Below are positions 24,782 through 33,200 of a stretch of DNA of 64,000 nt, piece by piece. The stretch is from the NCBI GenBank assembly GCA_963700955.1, contig CAVOZH010000012.1, forward strand, positions 930,001 through 994,000. Reading direction: 5' to 3'. The number at the start of each line of letters is the position of its first letter. The stretch's first letter is position 1. The position numbers were made by a program, and so were the translations under genes. The DNA comes from Nocardioides_C sp963700955. GTDB lineage: Bacteria; Actinomycetota; Actinomycetes; Propionibacteriales; Nocardioidaceae. A model generated the notes under the pieces. The model saw only the letters and a program-made list of their open reading frames with translations, did no database searches and was not told where the DNA came from.

Positions 24782-24988
24782 CTACTGCATCTCTTTCAGT
24801 GCCCGTCCATAGAAGTAGTCCCCGAGAAGAACCGTGATCAGGAACGGTACGCCCTCCTGAAACCAGTCCGTCCACGACAGAGAGTCGCCCGGTGGCCAGA
24901 ACAGGATCACTGCAGAGTAGACGACCATGCCGATCACAAACGCTTTCGCGTAGGCGACGAGCCAGAGCTTGAACTTCGAGCTACTCAC
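24782..24988 (-). CDS. Small two-span membrane protein, hypothetical
   Basis: A 68-residue protein: SSSKFKLWLVAYAKAFVIGM leading into VVYSAVILFWP, and FQEGVPFLITVLLGDYFYGR. GAAGGGA six bases before the GTG at 24988 fixes the start; the longer reading is Arg/Pro-rich and not protein-like. Function unknown; a stand-alone small gene. Confidence 0.6.
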   Translation of the reverse strand: MSSSKFKLWLVAYAKAFVIGMVVYSAVILFWPPGDSLSWTDWFQEGVPFLITVLLGDYFYGRALKEMQ

Positions 24989-25114
24989 ACTCGTCCCTTC
25001 GAGCCTGCACCGGGGCCGGCAGCCACGCCTGAAATCGGCCCCGGCAGTCGAGGGAGCCCCGCTCCTACAACCATGGAGACTACCTGAGGAAGCGTCCGGC
25101 AGCGATCGCGCGCG

Positions 25115-25159
25115 CACTGCCGCGATCCGCGCGACGCACTTGCCGCGATCCGCTCGACG
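25115..25159 (+). repeat. Tandem pair of CCGCGATCCGCGCGA-type repeat
   Basis: Two adjacent 22-23 base units, CACTGCCGCGATCCGCGCGA and CACTTGCCGCGATCCGCTCG (each followed by CG). The same core recurs at 28235 and 34469. The left part TGCCGC matches the left half of the main cassette-like repeat, so this may be a subtype. Confidence 0.6.
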
Positions 25160-25165
25160 TAGCGC

Positions 25166-25627
25166 TTAGCAATCCCAGTTCCAGATGGAGGCCGACGAGC
25201 TCGCTGGCTCCCCCGACCGCGCATCGACCGCGACGCGGGCCGTGTCATGTCTCGTGGTCACGACCAGTGTGTCTGCGTTCGCCCAGGTCACCGATTTGAA
25301 CGAGTTCCATGGGGCGTCTCCGTTGATGCACCCCACAGTCCATGTCGTTGGCCACAGTCCGCCACGCTCACGCACTAGCACCTGCCAAGTCGGGTCGATC
25401 ACGTCGGCACCGCGATAGACGACAACCTCGTAACGCTCGTTCGGTGAGGCGACGACCGCGACCTCCTCGCCACGCATCCAAGAGACGATGACGCCCCGGA
25501 GGACTAAGACGGCCGCCACCGCAATGACCGCTCCGATGACACCGGAACCGACGAGCACGCGCCTTCGCAGTCGCGCGTAGGCGGACTCGCTGGGAGACCT
25601 TGGCGCAGCCGGCGCCTCACGTTCCAT
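25166..25627 (-). CDS. Membrane-anchored hypothetical protein
   Basis: A 153-residue protein: a basic cytoplasmic start, one membrane helix VLVGSGVIGAVIAVAAVLVL, then an external domain with VAVVASPNERYEVVVYRGAD, PTWQVLVRERGGLWPTTWTV and TWANADTLVVTTRHDTARVA, which looks like a small beta domain of a type common in actinobacteria. ATG 25627 chosen because the upstream frame is non-conserved and runs into a transposase remnant. Function unknown. Confidence 0.6.
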   Translation of the reverse strand: MEREAPAAPRSPSESAYARLRRRVLVGSGVIGAVIAVAAVLVLRGVIVSWMRGEEVAVVASPNERYEVVVYRGADVIDPTWQVLVRERGGLWPTTWTVGCINGDAPWNSFKSVTWANADTLVVTTRHDTARVAVDARSGEPASSSASIWNWDC

Positions 25628-25788
25628 GGACAGATGGTGACATTGACCGCCGCTCACGGCACGCATCTTCAACGCACGCCTGCGCCGGCGATAGTGAGAC
25701 ACGATGACGGGACGCCCGTGCAGGTGGACCGACACATCAGGCTGGCAGAGTGTCGGCCATGCAGCAGGAACTACCCGTGTCGCGCCGA

Positions 25789-26792
25789 CTAGCTGTACTC
25801 GGCCATCAGGTTGGTGACAGTCGGCTGATCGGCGGAAGTCCGTCCGAGTGCGGTGTGGCGGCGTCGAGTGTTGTAGTGCTCGAGCCAGGGCGCAAGGGCT
25901 GCGGCGCGGTCGTCGTTGCTGAGGAAGACCTGCCGGTAGGCCCATTCGACCTGCAGGGTGCGGTTGAACCGCTCGACCTTGCCGTTCTGCCACGGGCAGT
26001 GCGGCTCGGATGAACTTGTGCTTGGCGCCGAGCTGCGCGATGGCGTCGGCCACGGCCGCGGAGTTGCTTGTAGCTGAAGTGGTTGTCGGTCATGACCCGC
26101 TCGATGCGGGCGATGCCATGGGCGGCGAAGTAGGCCGACGGCGCGGAGCAGGAACGCGGCGCAGGTTGACGCCCTTCTCGTCGGGCAGGATCTCGGAGTA
26201 GGCCAGCCGGGAGTGGTCATCGACCAGGGAGTGCACGTAGTCGTAGCCGATCCTGGCTCTCTTTGCGGCCCCGGTGGAGCCCATCTGGCGGCCGTGAGCC
26301 TCGCCAGCCGCCGCCGTCGGGGATGCGTCCGATCTTCTTGACGTCCATGTGGACCAGCTCGCCGGGCCGGTCGCGCTCGTAGCGGACCGCGGTGGTCTTC
26401 GAGGACCGGATCACCTCGCCGGTCAACGGGTCGCACTCGCGCAGGTAGGGCACCTGGTGGCGGCGCAGGATCCGGCTGACACGGTCCGGGCCGGCAGGCC
26501 GAGCTCGGGGCCGAGCCAGTCCTGTCCCGCCGATGCTCCCTGCGGCGCATCGCCAGCACCGCGCTGCTCGACCTTCGCAGGCCGTCCTGGTCGGGCAGCT
26601 GTGCGGCCGCGAGGACCGGTCGTGCAGACCGGCCTCGCCCTCGGCGGCGAACCGGGCCGACCCAGCGGTGGGCGCACTGCCGCGAGACCCCATCGCCTTG
26701 GCGACATGAGCGACCGGCATCCCTGGACTCAGACCCGGTGCGACCAGCAGCCGCCGACCATGGAACGTCAGACGGGCATTACGGTGGGACAC
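25789..26792 (-). pseudogene. IS481-family transposase, multiply frameshifted
   Basis: From GTG 26792 it reads SHRNARLTFHGRRLLV, then in shifting frames VSRILRRHQVPYLRECDPLT, ELVHMDVKKIGRIPDGGGW (first catalytic Asp), ARIGYDYVHSLVDDHSRLAY, VMTDNHFSYK (second Asp) and WQNGKVERFNRTLQVEWAYR (Glu), ending at 25789. All three catalytic residues survive, but at least four frame changes are needed to read through. An intact IS481 transposase has about 330 residues; this remnant spans that length. Confidence 0.88.
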
Positions 26793-26848
26793 GAAGACCT
26801 CCGGATCGGTAGACGACGACACATCTCCCACCGCACCCGGAGGTCTTC
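26793..26848. repeat. 12-base inverted repeat at the IS481 5' end
   Basis: GAAGACCTCCGG (26793-26804) pairs perfectly with CCGGAGGTCTTC (26837-26848) around a 32-base loop, directly upstream of the transposase GTG. It may be the element's terminal region or a hairpin overlapping its promoter. Confidence 0.55.
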
Positions 26849-26904
26849 GCTCACGTCAACGACCCCGACGGGTGTGTCACCAACGTCCTGGCCGAGTACA
26901 ACTA
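26849..26904 (+). pseudogene. C-terminal transposase scrap
   Basis: Reads VNDPDGCVTNVLAEYN and stop. A near-identical tail (DCVTNVLARTN, stop) occurs at 49199-49230. Both resemble C-termini of IS481-like transposases and appear to be leftovers of earlier insertions. Confidence 0.35.
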
Positions 26905-27010
26905 GCAGCGTCTCGGACATGACGGACGAACTCTTCGAACCCGAGGAGTCGCATCGCATTCACGGATACAACTGCTTGGTGCTGGCCGCCCCTGCGCTCA
27001 GCCCCAGTGG

Positions 27011-27241
27011 ATGATTCGGATGGAACGCGGCAGCTGGCAAGGTGCACTACTCGTAGCAATCTTCAGCCAGTTCTTCAGCGACACACCGATACGGGTCCGA
27101 GTGGTGCGCTTTCGGCGGAGAGTGACTCTCCGCTGGGAAACGATCTACGCCTCCGACTTCGCTTTACCGGAAACCGCCAATCGGGCAGCGCGTGAGTGGG
27201 ACCGCCAGTTGGCGAAAGAAACCGTGCCGGTCGGCGAGTGA
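27011..27241 (+). CDS. Hypothetical protein, doubtful
   Basis: A 76-residue frame whose second half (VTLRWETIYASDFALPETAN then RAAREWDRQLAKETVPVGE) is protein-like, while the start MIRMERGSWQGALLVAIFSQ may be incidental. It could be the 3' end of a truncated gene. No family recognised. The flanks 26905-27010 and 27242-27470 hold only partial repeat-like motifs (CTGACATGCCGC at 27276, GCAGCCGATGACAGTG at 27403). Confidence 0.3.
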   Translation: MIRMERGSWQGALLVAIFSQFFSDTPIRVRVVRFRRRVTLRWETIYASDFALPETANRAAREWDRQLAKETVPVGE

Positions 27242-27470
27242 CCCGGCCTCCGTTCCTTGGCGTGGACAGACGCACTGACATGCCGCAGACAGCGTGCGCT
27301 ACGACCTTCCAGAACCGCTGCTGGTCGCCGCGCCTGCGAGCGTGTCGAGCTGGGTCAAAGCGCGTCTCGTGGTGGCCACCGGGATCAGCGGGACATGGCA
27401 ATGGCGCAGGCAGCCGATGACAGTGCATCGACACGAACTGGCCGACGGGACATCACGGCGGTAGGCCACG

Positions 27471-28160
27471 ATGAGACCCGTGATCACGATCTACTTCGAC
27501 GGGGACCAGACTTTGTGGGACTTCCAGGCACTGATGCGGCGCACCCTTGGCCTCACCATCGAGGAGTTGCGCAGGCTCGTCCCCGACCTCGACGGGGACC
27601 TGTCGGTCGACGCGTTCGTCATCGACCGCCAGCGGGCGAGCAAAGCGCTGCGCGGCACCACGACCAACCTCGAGGCGATCAGGCTTGCCGCCTTCCAGGA
27701 AAGCCTGCGCCGGCTCGGTGTCGATGATGACGACCTGGCCCAGCACCTCAACGCCTTCTACCTCGAACGGCGCTTCTCCTCGGTGGACCTGTACGACGAC
27801 GTGATCCCCACCCTGAACGACCTGGCCGCAGACCACAACATCGGGTTGCTGTCTAACGGCAACTCCTACCCCGACCGTGTGGGATTGCAGCGATACTTCG
27901 GCGCCGCTGTCTTCTCTCAGGACGTTGGCGCCGAGAAGCCCGACCCAGCCATCTACCTGGCAGCTCAGAAGGCGCTCCCCGGGGACCGGTACGTCATGGT
28001 TGGCGACTCATTGACCAATGACGTGACCGGCGCGCAATCGGCCGGGTGGTCCGGGGTGTGGCTCAACCGGGACGGCCTGCCTCAGCCCTCCTTCGCGAGC
28101 CCAGACCTCACCATCTCCAGCCTCCACCAACTGAAGCCTTGGCTTCACGGCGACCGCTGA
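27471..28160 (+). CDS. HAD family hydrolase
   Basis: A 229-residue haloacid-dehalogenase-fold protein: motif I TIYFDGDQTLWDF, motif II IGLLSNGNSYPDRVG, motif III Lys in FSQDVGAEKPDPAIYLAAQK, motif IV YVMVGDSLTNDVTGAQSAG. The helical cap lies at about residues 20-95. Likely a small-molecule phosphatase or dehalogenase acting in the cytoplasm; substrate unknown. Single gene in the accessory zone. Confidence 0.9.
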   Translation: MRPVITIYFDGDQTLWDFQALMRRTLGLTIEELRRLVPDLDGDLSVDAFVIDRQRASKALRGTTTNLEAIRLAAFQESLRRLGVDDDDLAQHLNAFYLERRFSSVDLYDDVIPTLNDLAADHNIGLLSNGNSYPDRVGLQRYFGAAVFSQDVGAEKPDPAIYLAAQKALPGDRYVMVGDSLTNDVTGAQSAGWSGVWLNRDGLPQPSFASPDLTISSLHQLKPWLHGDR

Positions 28161-28204
28161 TGTTCCTGCTCCCGCCGCATGCGCAGTCGCTTTCGCGAGC
28201 TCCG

Positions 28205-28615
28205 TCACAGCGCGGCGTCGGCAGCGCCGAATTTCACGCTCATAGCCGCGATCCGCGCGACGCGCACCTGAGCGGTGGCCGGCGGCGCGAAGCACTCCCG
28301 GCGTCGACTGCCCTGTCCGGCGCAGGGCCCGGGTCCGGGTTGCATCGAGGTTTGCAGCTGAGGTTTCAGCCATGCGCCCCGCAGGCCCTGCGCCGCGAAG
28401 GCTAGGACGACGTCGTGGGCCTCGGCCGTGGTGCGGTCGTACGCGGACCGGTGCTCGCCGGTGACTCGGTAGGTCGCGTCGACCGCCTGCTCCTCGGTGT
28501 CGGAGTTCAGCGCGAGCGTGCTGTTGTAGACGACCTTGGGCACCTGGTTGCGTCGTGCGGCGTCGAGGACGTTGCGGGTGCCCTCGACGTTGAGTCGCGA
28601 CGGGGCGCGGTCGCG
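28205..28615 (-). pseudogene. NAD-dependent epimerase/dehydratase remnant
   Basis: The minus strand reads VEGTRNVLDAARRNQVPKVV, YNSTLALNSDTEEQAVDATY and RSAYDRTTAEAHDVVLAFAA, typical of the middle of extended SDR (epimerase) proteins including the Tyr-x-x-x-Lys area (here Tyr-Asp-Arg-Thr-Thr, Lys lost). The N-terminal NAD motif and the C-terminus are missing; it degrades into repeat sequence near 28235-28264. Confidence 0.6.
28235..28264 (+). repeat. CCGCGATCCGCGCGA-type repeat copy
   Basis: CACGCTCATAGCCGCGATCC then GCGCGACGCG. Agrees at 24 of 25 bases with the copy at 34469-34494 and shares its core with the tandem pair at 25115. Confidence 0.6.
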
Positions 28616-28697
28616 CCGGTGATGGCGTAGCGCATGTGGCGGACCCAACCATGCGTGTCGTGAGACGGTAGGTGACGGCCCGGCCGCCGCGGGGTAC

Positions 28698-29585
28698 ATG
28701 GGTTCCGTGACCACGCAGCTGCTGCCCACCGTGCCCGACCGGACCCGCCCCCGACTGGTGCTCGGAGGGATCGGTGCCGCCTACCTGGTCGCGCTCGCCG
28801 CCGTCTACGTGCTGACCGTGCGCACCGTTCCGGGCCGGCTGGTCAGCGACGCGTCGCTGCGCGGCGCGCTGAGCACCCGGTCGGCCATCTCCGACAGCGT
28901 GCACGCGGTCCTCGACGTGGTGTCGGTGGGCTCGCTCGCGGTGGCGACAGCGGTCGTCGTGGTGATCGCGCTGCTCCGGCTGGCCGGTCGCGCGGCCGTC
29001 GTCTCGATCGGTCTGCTGGCCGCGGCCAACGTAAGCACCTGGCTGCTCAAGAACTACCTGTTCTCGCGTCCCGACCTCGGCCTGCGCGAGGCCGCCCCGG
29101 AGACGCTGAACAGCCTGCCGTCCGGGCATGCCACCGCCGCGTTCAGCGCGGCCGCGGCGCTCGTCCTCGTGGTCCCGGTCGCGCTGCGCCGGGTCGCCGC
29201 CGTCATCGGGGCAGCCGTCGGCGCGCTCGTCGCGGTCGCGACCATGTCGGCCGGGTGGCATCGCGCAGGCGACGCGCTCGCGGCGTTCTGCGTGGTCGGC
29301 TTCTGGTCCGTGGTCGCGGTCTGGGTGGTGTTGCGCGGCAGGGACCAGGCGGTGCCCGGCGAGGACCGATGGCGGCCGCCGGGTCGTACCGGAAGGATCG
29401 CCCTGGTCGGCGTCGGCGCCGGTACGGCGGTGTCGGTGCTGCTCGCGCTGCTCGCGCACGACTCGACGAGCACACCGGTGACCGTGACGGCGCTGCTCGG
29501 CGGGGTGCTGCTCGTCGTAGGCGGCGCGTTCGCCGCCATGCTCGGGATCCTGCGGGCCGTGGACCTCGCCGGGACCGGACGCTAG
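28698..29585 (+). CDS. Phosphatase PAP2 family membrane protein
   Basis: A 295-residue multi-span protein (about eight helices). PAP2 catalytic motifs are present: LLKNYLFSRPDLG (Lys-x6-Arg-Pro), SLPSGHATAAFS (Pro-Ser-Gly-His) and SAGWHRAGDALAA (Ser-x5-His-x3-Asp). These enzymes dephosphorylate lipid phosphates such as undecaprenyl pyrophosphate or phosphatidate at the outer face of the membrane. The C-terminal third adds two more helices. Single gene. Confidence 0.9.
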   Translation: MGSVTTQLLPTVPDRTRPRLVLGGIGAAYLVALAAVYVLTVRTVPGRLVSDASLRGALSTRSAISDSVHAVLDVVSVGSLAVATAVVVVIALLRLAGRAAVVSIGLLAAANVSTWLLKNYLFSRPDLGLREAAPETLNSLPSGHATAAFSAAAALVLVVPVALRRVAAVIGAAVGALVAVATMSAGWHRAGDALAAFCVVGFWSVVAVWVVLRGRDQAVPGEDRWRPPGRTGRIALVGVGAGTAVSVLLALLAHDSTSTPVTVTALLGGVLLVVGGAFAAMLGILRAVDLAGTGR

Positions 29586-29681
29586 CCGAGGCGGGACACG
29601 TCCTCCCGGCAACGCCGCTCCACCTCGGCCAGCTCCGCGAGCGACTCGTCGATGCGACCCTAAGTGTCGGCATCCCTGCGA

Positions 29682-29727
29682 ACGCACTGATATGCCGCGT
29701 TGTGCGCGGACGTGCCGATGAGCGGGC
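29682..29727 (+). repeat. Dispersed cassette-like repeat, copy M
   Basis: CGCACTGATATGCCGCGTTG then TGCGCGGACGTGCCGATGAG. Left CATGCCGC-like and right TGCCGATG blocks are in the same order and spacing as the other copies. Confidence 0.5.
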
Positions 29728-29785
29728 TGAGATGTGTGGAGCCGTCCGAGGCGGGTCTTGTCCAGCCCTGGGGAGTCTTCTTCCG

Positions 29786-30118
29786 TCAGGCGAGCGGGTC
29801 GAGCTGGAACTCGCGGACCTCCTGGGCACATCGGCAGGCGACCGCAATCTTTGCGGCCCACTCCAGGGCCGCCTCCCGTGTGGGCACGTCGACGACGGTG
29901 AAGCCTCCACTGAGCTCCTTGGTCTGCGGGTAGGTGCCGGCGGTGACCGTCCCGTCACCGGCCACCATGACGGGCTCCACGTCCTCGTCCAGCCCGCCGG
30001 AGAATAGGTACACACCGGCATCTTTGGCTTCCTGGACGACCGCATGTGCGTCCCTGGCCACCTCTGGCCCCACCTCTTCCATCACACCGCTGGGGAACGA
30101 AATCAAGTACCGCGTCAT
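29786..30118 (-). CDS. YciI family (DGPF-domain) protein
   Basis: A 110-residue protein: MTRYLISFPSGVMEEVGPEV, AKDAGVYLFSGGLDEDVEPV, GTYPQTKELSGGFTVVDVPT and EAALEWAAKIAVACRCAQEV match the dimeric ferredoxin-like YciI/DGPF fold, frequently linked with extracytoplasmic-function sigma factors in actinobacteria, though none is adjacent here. Enzymatic role unknown. A hairpin (30138-30159) lies just upstream. Confidence 0.82.
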   Translation of the reverse strand: MTRYLISFPSGVMEEVGPEVARDAHAVVQEAKDAGVYLFSGGLDEDVEPVMVAGDGTVTAGTYPQTKELSGGFTVVDVPTREAALEWAAKIAVACRCAQEVREFQLDPLA

Positions 30119-30137
30119 CCCAAGACTCCTTTGTCCC

Positions 30138-30159
30138 CGGCGGCCCTAGCTGGCCGCCG
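30138..30159. terminator. GC-rich hairpin upstream of the YciI gene
   Basis: CGGCGGCC-CTAGCT-GGCCGCCG, a perfect eight-pair stem with a six-base loop. It lacks an obvious T-tract. It could terminate transcription coming from the minus-strand gene further right (30450) before the YciI promoter. Confidence 0.4.
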
Positions 30160-30449
30160 CTCACCTCTTCTACGAACGCATCGCTCGGGATCCGACACTC
30201 TCCCAGAAGTTCCGGCAAAGTCTCCAGCGCACTCACATAGCCGCGAGTCGTGCGTTCGGAGACCCGCGTCATTCCGCCGCCTGAGCGTCATCCAAGCATC
30301 CTTGCGGAGGGGCCGTCGGCGCGGCGCCGCGGATCAGCCGGTACGGGCACGTGCGGACCTTATGAGGTGCGGTCCCGCGGTCATATTGGGAACGTCCCCG
30401 CCCGAGGCCGTCGCGGCGGCGCCGCTGGTCGTAGCGGGTGATGACCGGG
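30160..30449. other. Gene-free stretch with repeat-like motifs
   Basis: About 290 bases without a supportable gene. It contains CACATAGCCGCGAGTCG (30233) and GCGTCATTCCGCCGCCTGAG (30267), the latter also found with small changes at 35677 and 61587. A minus-strand phrase LETLPELLGECRIPSDAF may be a gene scrap. Confidence 0.35.
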
Positions 30450-31412
30450 TCAGCGCCAGCCGTCGTACCAGTCGAGGACGCGTAGCGCCCGCAGGGTGTT
30501 CCAGCGGCTCGGGTGCCCGTCGCCGTCCTCGAACTCGAAGTGGGTCTCGCCGGGGTGGGTGTTCTCGAGCAGCCAGGTGCCGTCGGGCTGCCGCTTGTCG
30601 CGGACCAGCTGGACGGCCTCGGTGACACGCTCGTCGGGGGCATCGCCGGTGCGGCGGAAGTAGTCCAAGGAGCGCAGCAGGTCATAGTGCCAGCGAGGCG
30701 GCCACGAGAACTGCAGCCAGCGTTCGGCCGGCACCGCACCTGTGCTCTTGCGCCGGAACAGCTGCCGCTCCAGCAGGTACTCCTCCCCGCGGCGGCGGGC
30801 CGCGGCCACAGGCACCGCTCCGCCGGCCAACTCGTACTCGAGCAGACCCTCAAGTACGCAGATCGTCGAGTCGAACGACGACACGGTGGCGCCGTTCTCG
30901 GTCTCGCAGTTCCAACCGCCGTCGTGGAGCTGCTCGGCGAGCAGACCCCTGACGAGGCCGTCGACGTCCGCGCCTAAGTAGGCGCCGATCGAGAGCGTCC
31001 GGCCGTTGATGCAGGGCTCGACCTCGCCATCGAAGAACGCCTGGCCGTCGTGTTCCCAGCGACAGTTCTCCGCGACCAGCTCGGTCGTCTCGCGGGCAGC
31101 CTTGCAGGCCGGGTCGAGACCGAGGTCGCGCAGCAGCATCAGCGTGGGCAGGGTCGAGGTCCACGGCTGACCGTGGGAGAAGTCCGGCTGGATGCCGGCC
31201 CGCCAGGTGTCGGCGACGTACCGCGGGAAGCAGGCGCCGCCGGCCCACTGACCATCGGGATCGCGCAGGGCGAGCAGGCGGGCTCCCCAGCCTTCACTCT
31301 CAACGCGGGCGCGCTCGGCCGCGACCTTCTCGGCCGGCGCTTGGGCGAGGTCGCGCAGCACCTGCCAGCGGATCGCCGGGTCGCCGTCGAGCAGCCAGTC
31401 TGTGACCTCCAT
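30450..31412 (-). CDS. Squalene-cyclase/prenyltransferase-fold protein, hypothetical
   Basis: A 320-residue all-helical protein: MEVTDWLLDGDPAIRWQVLR, DPDGQWAGGACFPRYVADTW, SSFDSTICVLEGLLEYELAG, LQFSWPPRWHYDLLRSLDYF and RQPDGTWLLENTHPGETHFE show repeated alpha-alpha barrel motifs (Gln/Asp-Gly-x-Trp) like squalene cyclase QW repeats. The DXDD catalytic motif of true cyclases is absent, so activity is doubtful; actinobacterial members are uncharacterised. ATG 31412 or 31424 both fit; the longer frame is not conserved. Confidence 0.75.
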   Translation of the reverse strand: MEVTDWLLDGDPAIRWQVLRDLAQAPAEKVAAERARVESEGWGARLLALRDPDGQWAGGACFPRYVADTWRAGIQPDFSHGQPWTSTLPTLMLLRDLGLDPACKAARETTELVAENCRWEHDGQAFFDGEVEPCINGRTLSIGAYLGADVDGLVRGLLAEQLHDGGWNCETENGATVSSFDSTICVLEGLLEYELAGGAVPVAAARRRGEEYLLERQLFRRKSTGAVPAERWLQFSWPPRWHYDLLRSLDYFRRTGDAPDERVTEAVQLVRDKRQPDGTWLLENTHPGETHFEFEDGDGHPSRWNTLRALRVLDWYDGWR

Positions 31413-31508
31413 GGCCGCGATCATCGTCCGACCAACGCCTCTTGTCGATACGCAGAGCTGACTAACCAACGGCCCGGTCCTATCGACGATGAGCATCGGG
31501 GTGGAGAC

Positions 31509-31738
31509 ATGGCGCCCTAGGAGTACGAGTTCGTCCGACTGGGAGAGGGCCGCAGCTCGCCGGTCCCCGGTGTCGCGGACGCGCCGCCCCGGAAGGCCGA
31601 GGCCGTCGTTCGCGAGCACGCACAGGAGGGCTGGGGCCTGGTGCAGATCTTCGCCCCGGGCGCGGCTGGGTTCGGGCAGCGAAGTACTGGGAGCTGATCT
31701 TCGAGCGGGAGCGTGCCGCCCGACGGACGACGCCCTAG
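31509..31738 (+). pseudogene. DUF4177-like gene with two disabling lesions
   Basis: ATG at 31509 is followed by a stop at codon 4 (MAP-stop-EYEFVRLGEG). The frame then reads RKAEAVVREHAQEGWGLVQI and FAPGAAGFG, and after a frameshift near 31670 the tail KYWELIFERERAARRTTP ends at 31738. The pattern (Tyr-Glu-x-Val/Phe, GWxLVQIFAPG, KYxELIFER) is that of DUF4177 proteins. Both a nonsense and a frameshift change are needed to restore it. Confidence 0.65.
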
Positions 31739-31752
31739 CGCTTTCGGCCGCC

Positions 31753-31820
31753 CATCGGCAGCCGAGAGCTTCACTCTCATGCCGCGGACAGTGAAGCTCG
31801 AAACTGCCGATGCCCGGGCG
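31753..31820 (+). repeat. Dispersed cassette-like repeat, copy A (22-base inverted arms)
   Basis: Left arm CATCGGCAGCCGAGAGCTTC-AC (31753-31774) pairs with right arm GTGAAGCTCGAAACTGCCGA-TG (31791-31812) except for a short internal mismatch; the 16-base loop TCTCATGCCGCGGACA holds the CATGCCGC block. The longest palindrome among the copies. Confidence 0.7.
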
Positions 31821-31886
31821 TTCGCGTGGTCGCCCCGAACACTTGGAGGGTAGAGGTACAACCTGCGTCCTGGTGCGCCGCTGAAC

Positions 31887-32426
31887 TCAAGCGGACTGCG
31901 TGGCCGGGGACCGCAGGCCGAGCCACTGCTCGGCGTCCCAGGCCTGGAACCGCTCTACCTCGGTGAACCCCAGCTTTGCCGCGAGGCGCATCGAGCCGAC
32001 GTTGGCGGCCTGGGTGGTGAGCACCACCGGCTCGCCGGGAAGGACGCCGGCGAACCAGTCGAGCGCCGCCGCGCACGCCTCGGCGGCGTACCCGAATCCC
32101 CACGCTCGCGGCAGGAACAGATAGCCGAGATCGGCCTTCCCCGCGGCAGCCGGGCGACGGTGTCCCGTTGCTCTCCTCAGCAGGATCTGGCCGATCATCG
32201 CCCCGTCGAGATCAACGACGAAACTCCCGGGCCACCGCTCGGGTGTCCCGGGCATCTCGCGCTCAAGCTCGTCACGCGGCCGGGGGCCGCCGAGGTAGGT
32301 GTGCACCTCTGGAGACGCCAGCAGCTCGATGAACGCCGCACGGTCCCGGGCCTCGGGCTCGCGGAGCACGAGCCGCTCGGTTCTGATCGGGGGCGGTGGC
32401 CAGGGGACGGGCCCGAGCTCAGTCAC
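31887..32426 (-). CDS. GNAT family N-acetyltransferase
   Basis: A 179-residue acetyltransferase of the RimJ/RimL type: IRTERLVLREPEARDRAAFI at the N-terminus, WPGSFVVDLDGAMIGQILLR, ADLGYLFLPRAWGFGYAAEA (acetyl-CoA pyrophosphate site) and ANVGSMRLAAKLGFTEVERF. Substrate may be an amine or a protein N-terminus. GTG 32426 starts right at VTELGPVPWPPPPIRTERL. Minus-strand single gene between repeat copies A and I. Confidence 0.88.
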   Translation of the reverse strand: MTELGPVPWPPPPIRTERLVLREPEARDRAAFIELLASPEVHTYLGGPRPRDELEREMPGTPERWPGSFVVDLDGAMIGQILLRRATGHRRPAAAGKADLGYLFLPRAWGFGYAAEACAAALDWFAGVLPGEPVVLTTQAANVGSMRLAAKLGFTEVERFQAWDAEQWLGLRSPATQSA

Positions 32427-32499
32427 GGTGGGCAACCTACCCAAGGAATCTGCTCTCGCCCTACGACCCACCGGAGCACGACGACGTCGGCTAACCCAC

Positions 32500-32550
32500 T
32501 TGTCCGCTCATGCCACCGTCCGCGCGTAACTGCCGAAGCCCGCGCACGCG
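32500..32550 (+). repeat. Dispersed cassette-like repeat, copy I
   Basis: TTGTCCGCTCATGCCACCGT then CCGCGCGTAACTGCCGAAGC. The TCCGCTCATGCC start is shared with copies B and J and AACTGCCGA with A, E, G and H. Confidence 0.6.
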
Positions 32551-32568
32551 GCATGGGATTGTGTCGCC

Positions 32569-33132
32569 ATGACTCGTTACGTCGACCACGCCGCCGACGG
32601 GACCCCGGTCGGCCGGTGCATTGTCCTTCCCGGCAGGCAGTACACGCCTGACGGCCCGATGCTCTTCTTCGCCGCCCAGGTGGCCCTCATGCGAGGTTGG
32701 GACGTGCGCCAGGTCTGGTGGGAGGTGCCGCAGTTCAGCAGCGACGCCGATGAGGTCGCTTGGGTGGGCTCCCAGTTGGACGCGGCTGTCGACGGCTACG
32801 CAGGTCACGTCATGGTCGTCGCCAAGTCGCTCGGAACCCTGGCAGCCCCGGTCGCTGCCGCGCGCGGCTACGACGCCGCGTGGCTCACACCGCTCCTCAC
32901 GGAGCCTGTGGTCGCCGAGCCCCTCTTGTCCTACCCCGCCGCGCAGCTCGTCGTCATCGGCTCCAGCGACCCCTTCCTCAATCAGGACGTGCTCGACGCG
33001 CTGCCAGGTGAGCGCCTGGTCGTGGCCGGTGACCACATCTTGCGGGTGCCTGGGGATGCAGCAGCCATGGTCGCCAGCCATGACAGCTTCGTCCGTGCGT
33101 TCGACGCGTGGCTAGCTGCGGTGCAGTCGTAG
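32569..33132 (+). CDS. Alpha/beta hydrolase-like protein
   Basis: A 187-residue protein: GRCIVLPGRQYTPDGPMLFF, RQVWWEVPQFSSDADEVAWV, GHVMVVAKSLGTLAAPVAAA (nucleophile-elbow-like Lys-Ser-Leu-Gly), AAQLVVIGSSDPFLNQDVLD and ERLVVAGDHILRVPGD (acid and His positions). It is a short hydrolase of the kind often listed as alpha/beta hydrolase in actinobacteria; Lys in place of the usual Gly before Ser is unusual. Substrate unknown. Single gene bounded by repeats. Confidence 0.7.
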   Translation: MTRYVDHAADGTPVGRCIVLPGRQYTPDGPMLFFAAQVALMRGWDVRQVWWEVPQFSSDADEVAWVGSQLDAAVDGYAGHVMVVAKSLGTLAAPVAAARGYDAAWLTPLLTEPVVAEPLLSYPAAQLVVIGSSDPFLNQDVLDALPGERLVVAGDHILRVPGDAAAMVASHDSFVRAFDAWLAAVQS

Positions 33133-33160
33133 GAACTGGAACACCCGAGGAACTCCCCGA

Positions 33161-33200
33161 TCTGCCGCGTAGTGTGCGCGCTGGCGCACGCGGATCTGCG
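33161..33200 (+). repeat. Direct repeat unit 1 flanking a 0.24 kb segment
   Basis: TCTGCCGCGTAGTGTGCGCG then CTGGCGCACGCGGATCTGCG. It recurs at 33437-33476 with few changes, in the same orientation. Confidence 0.55.
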
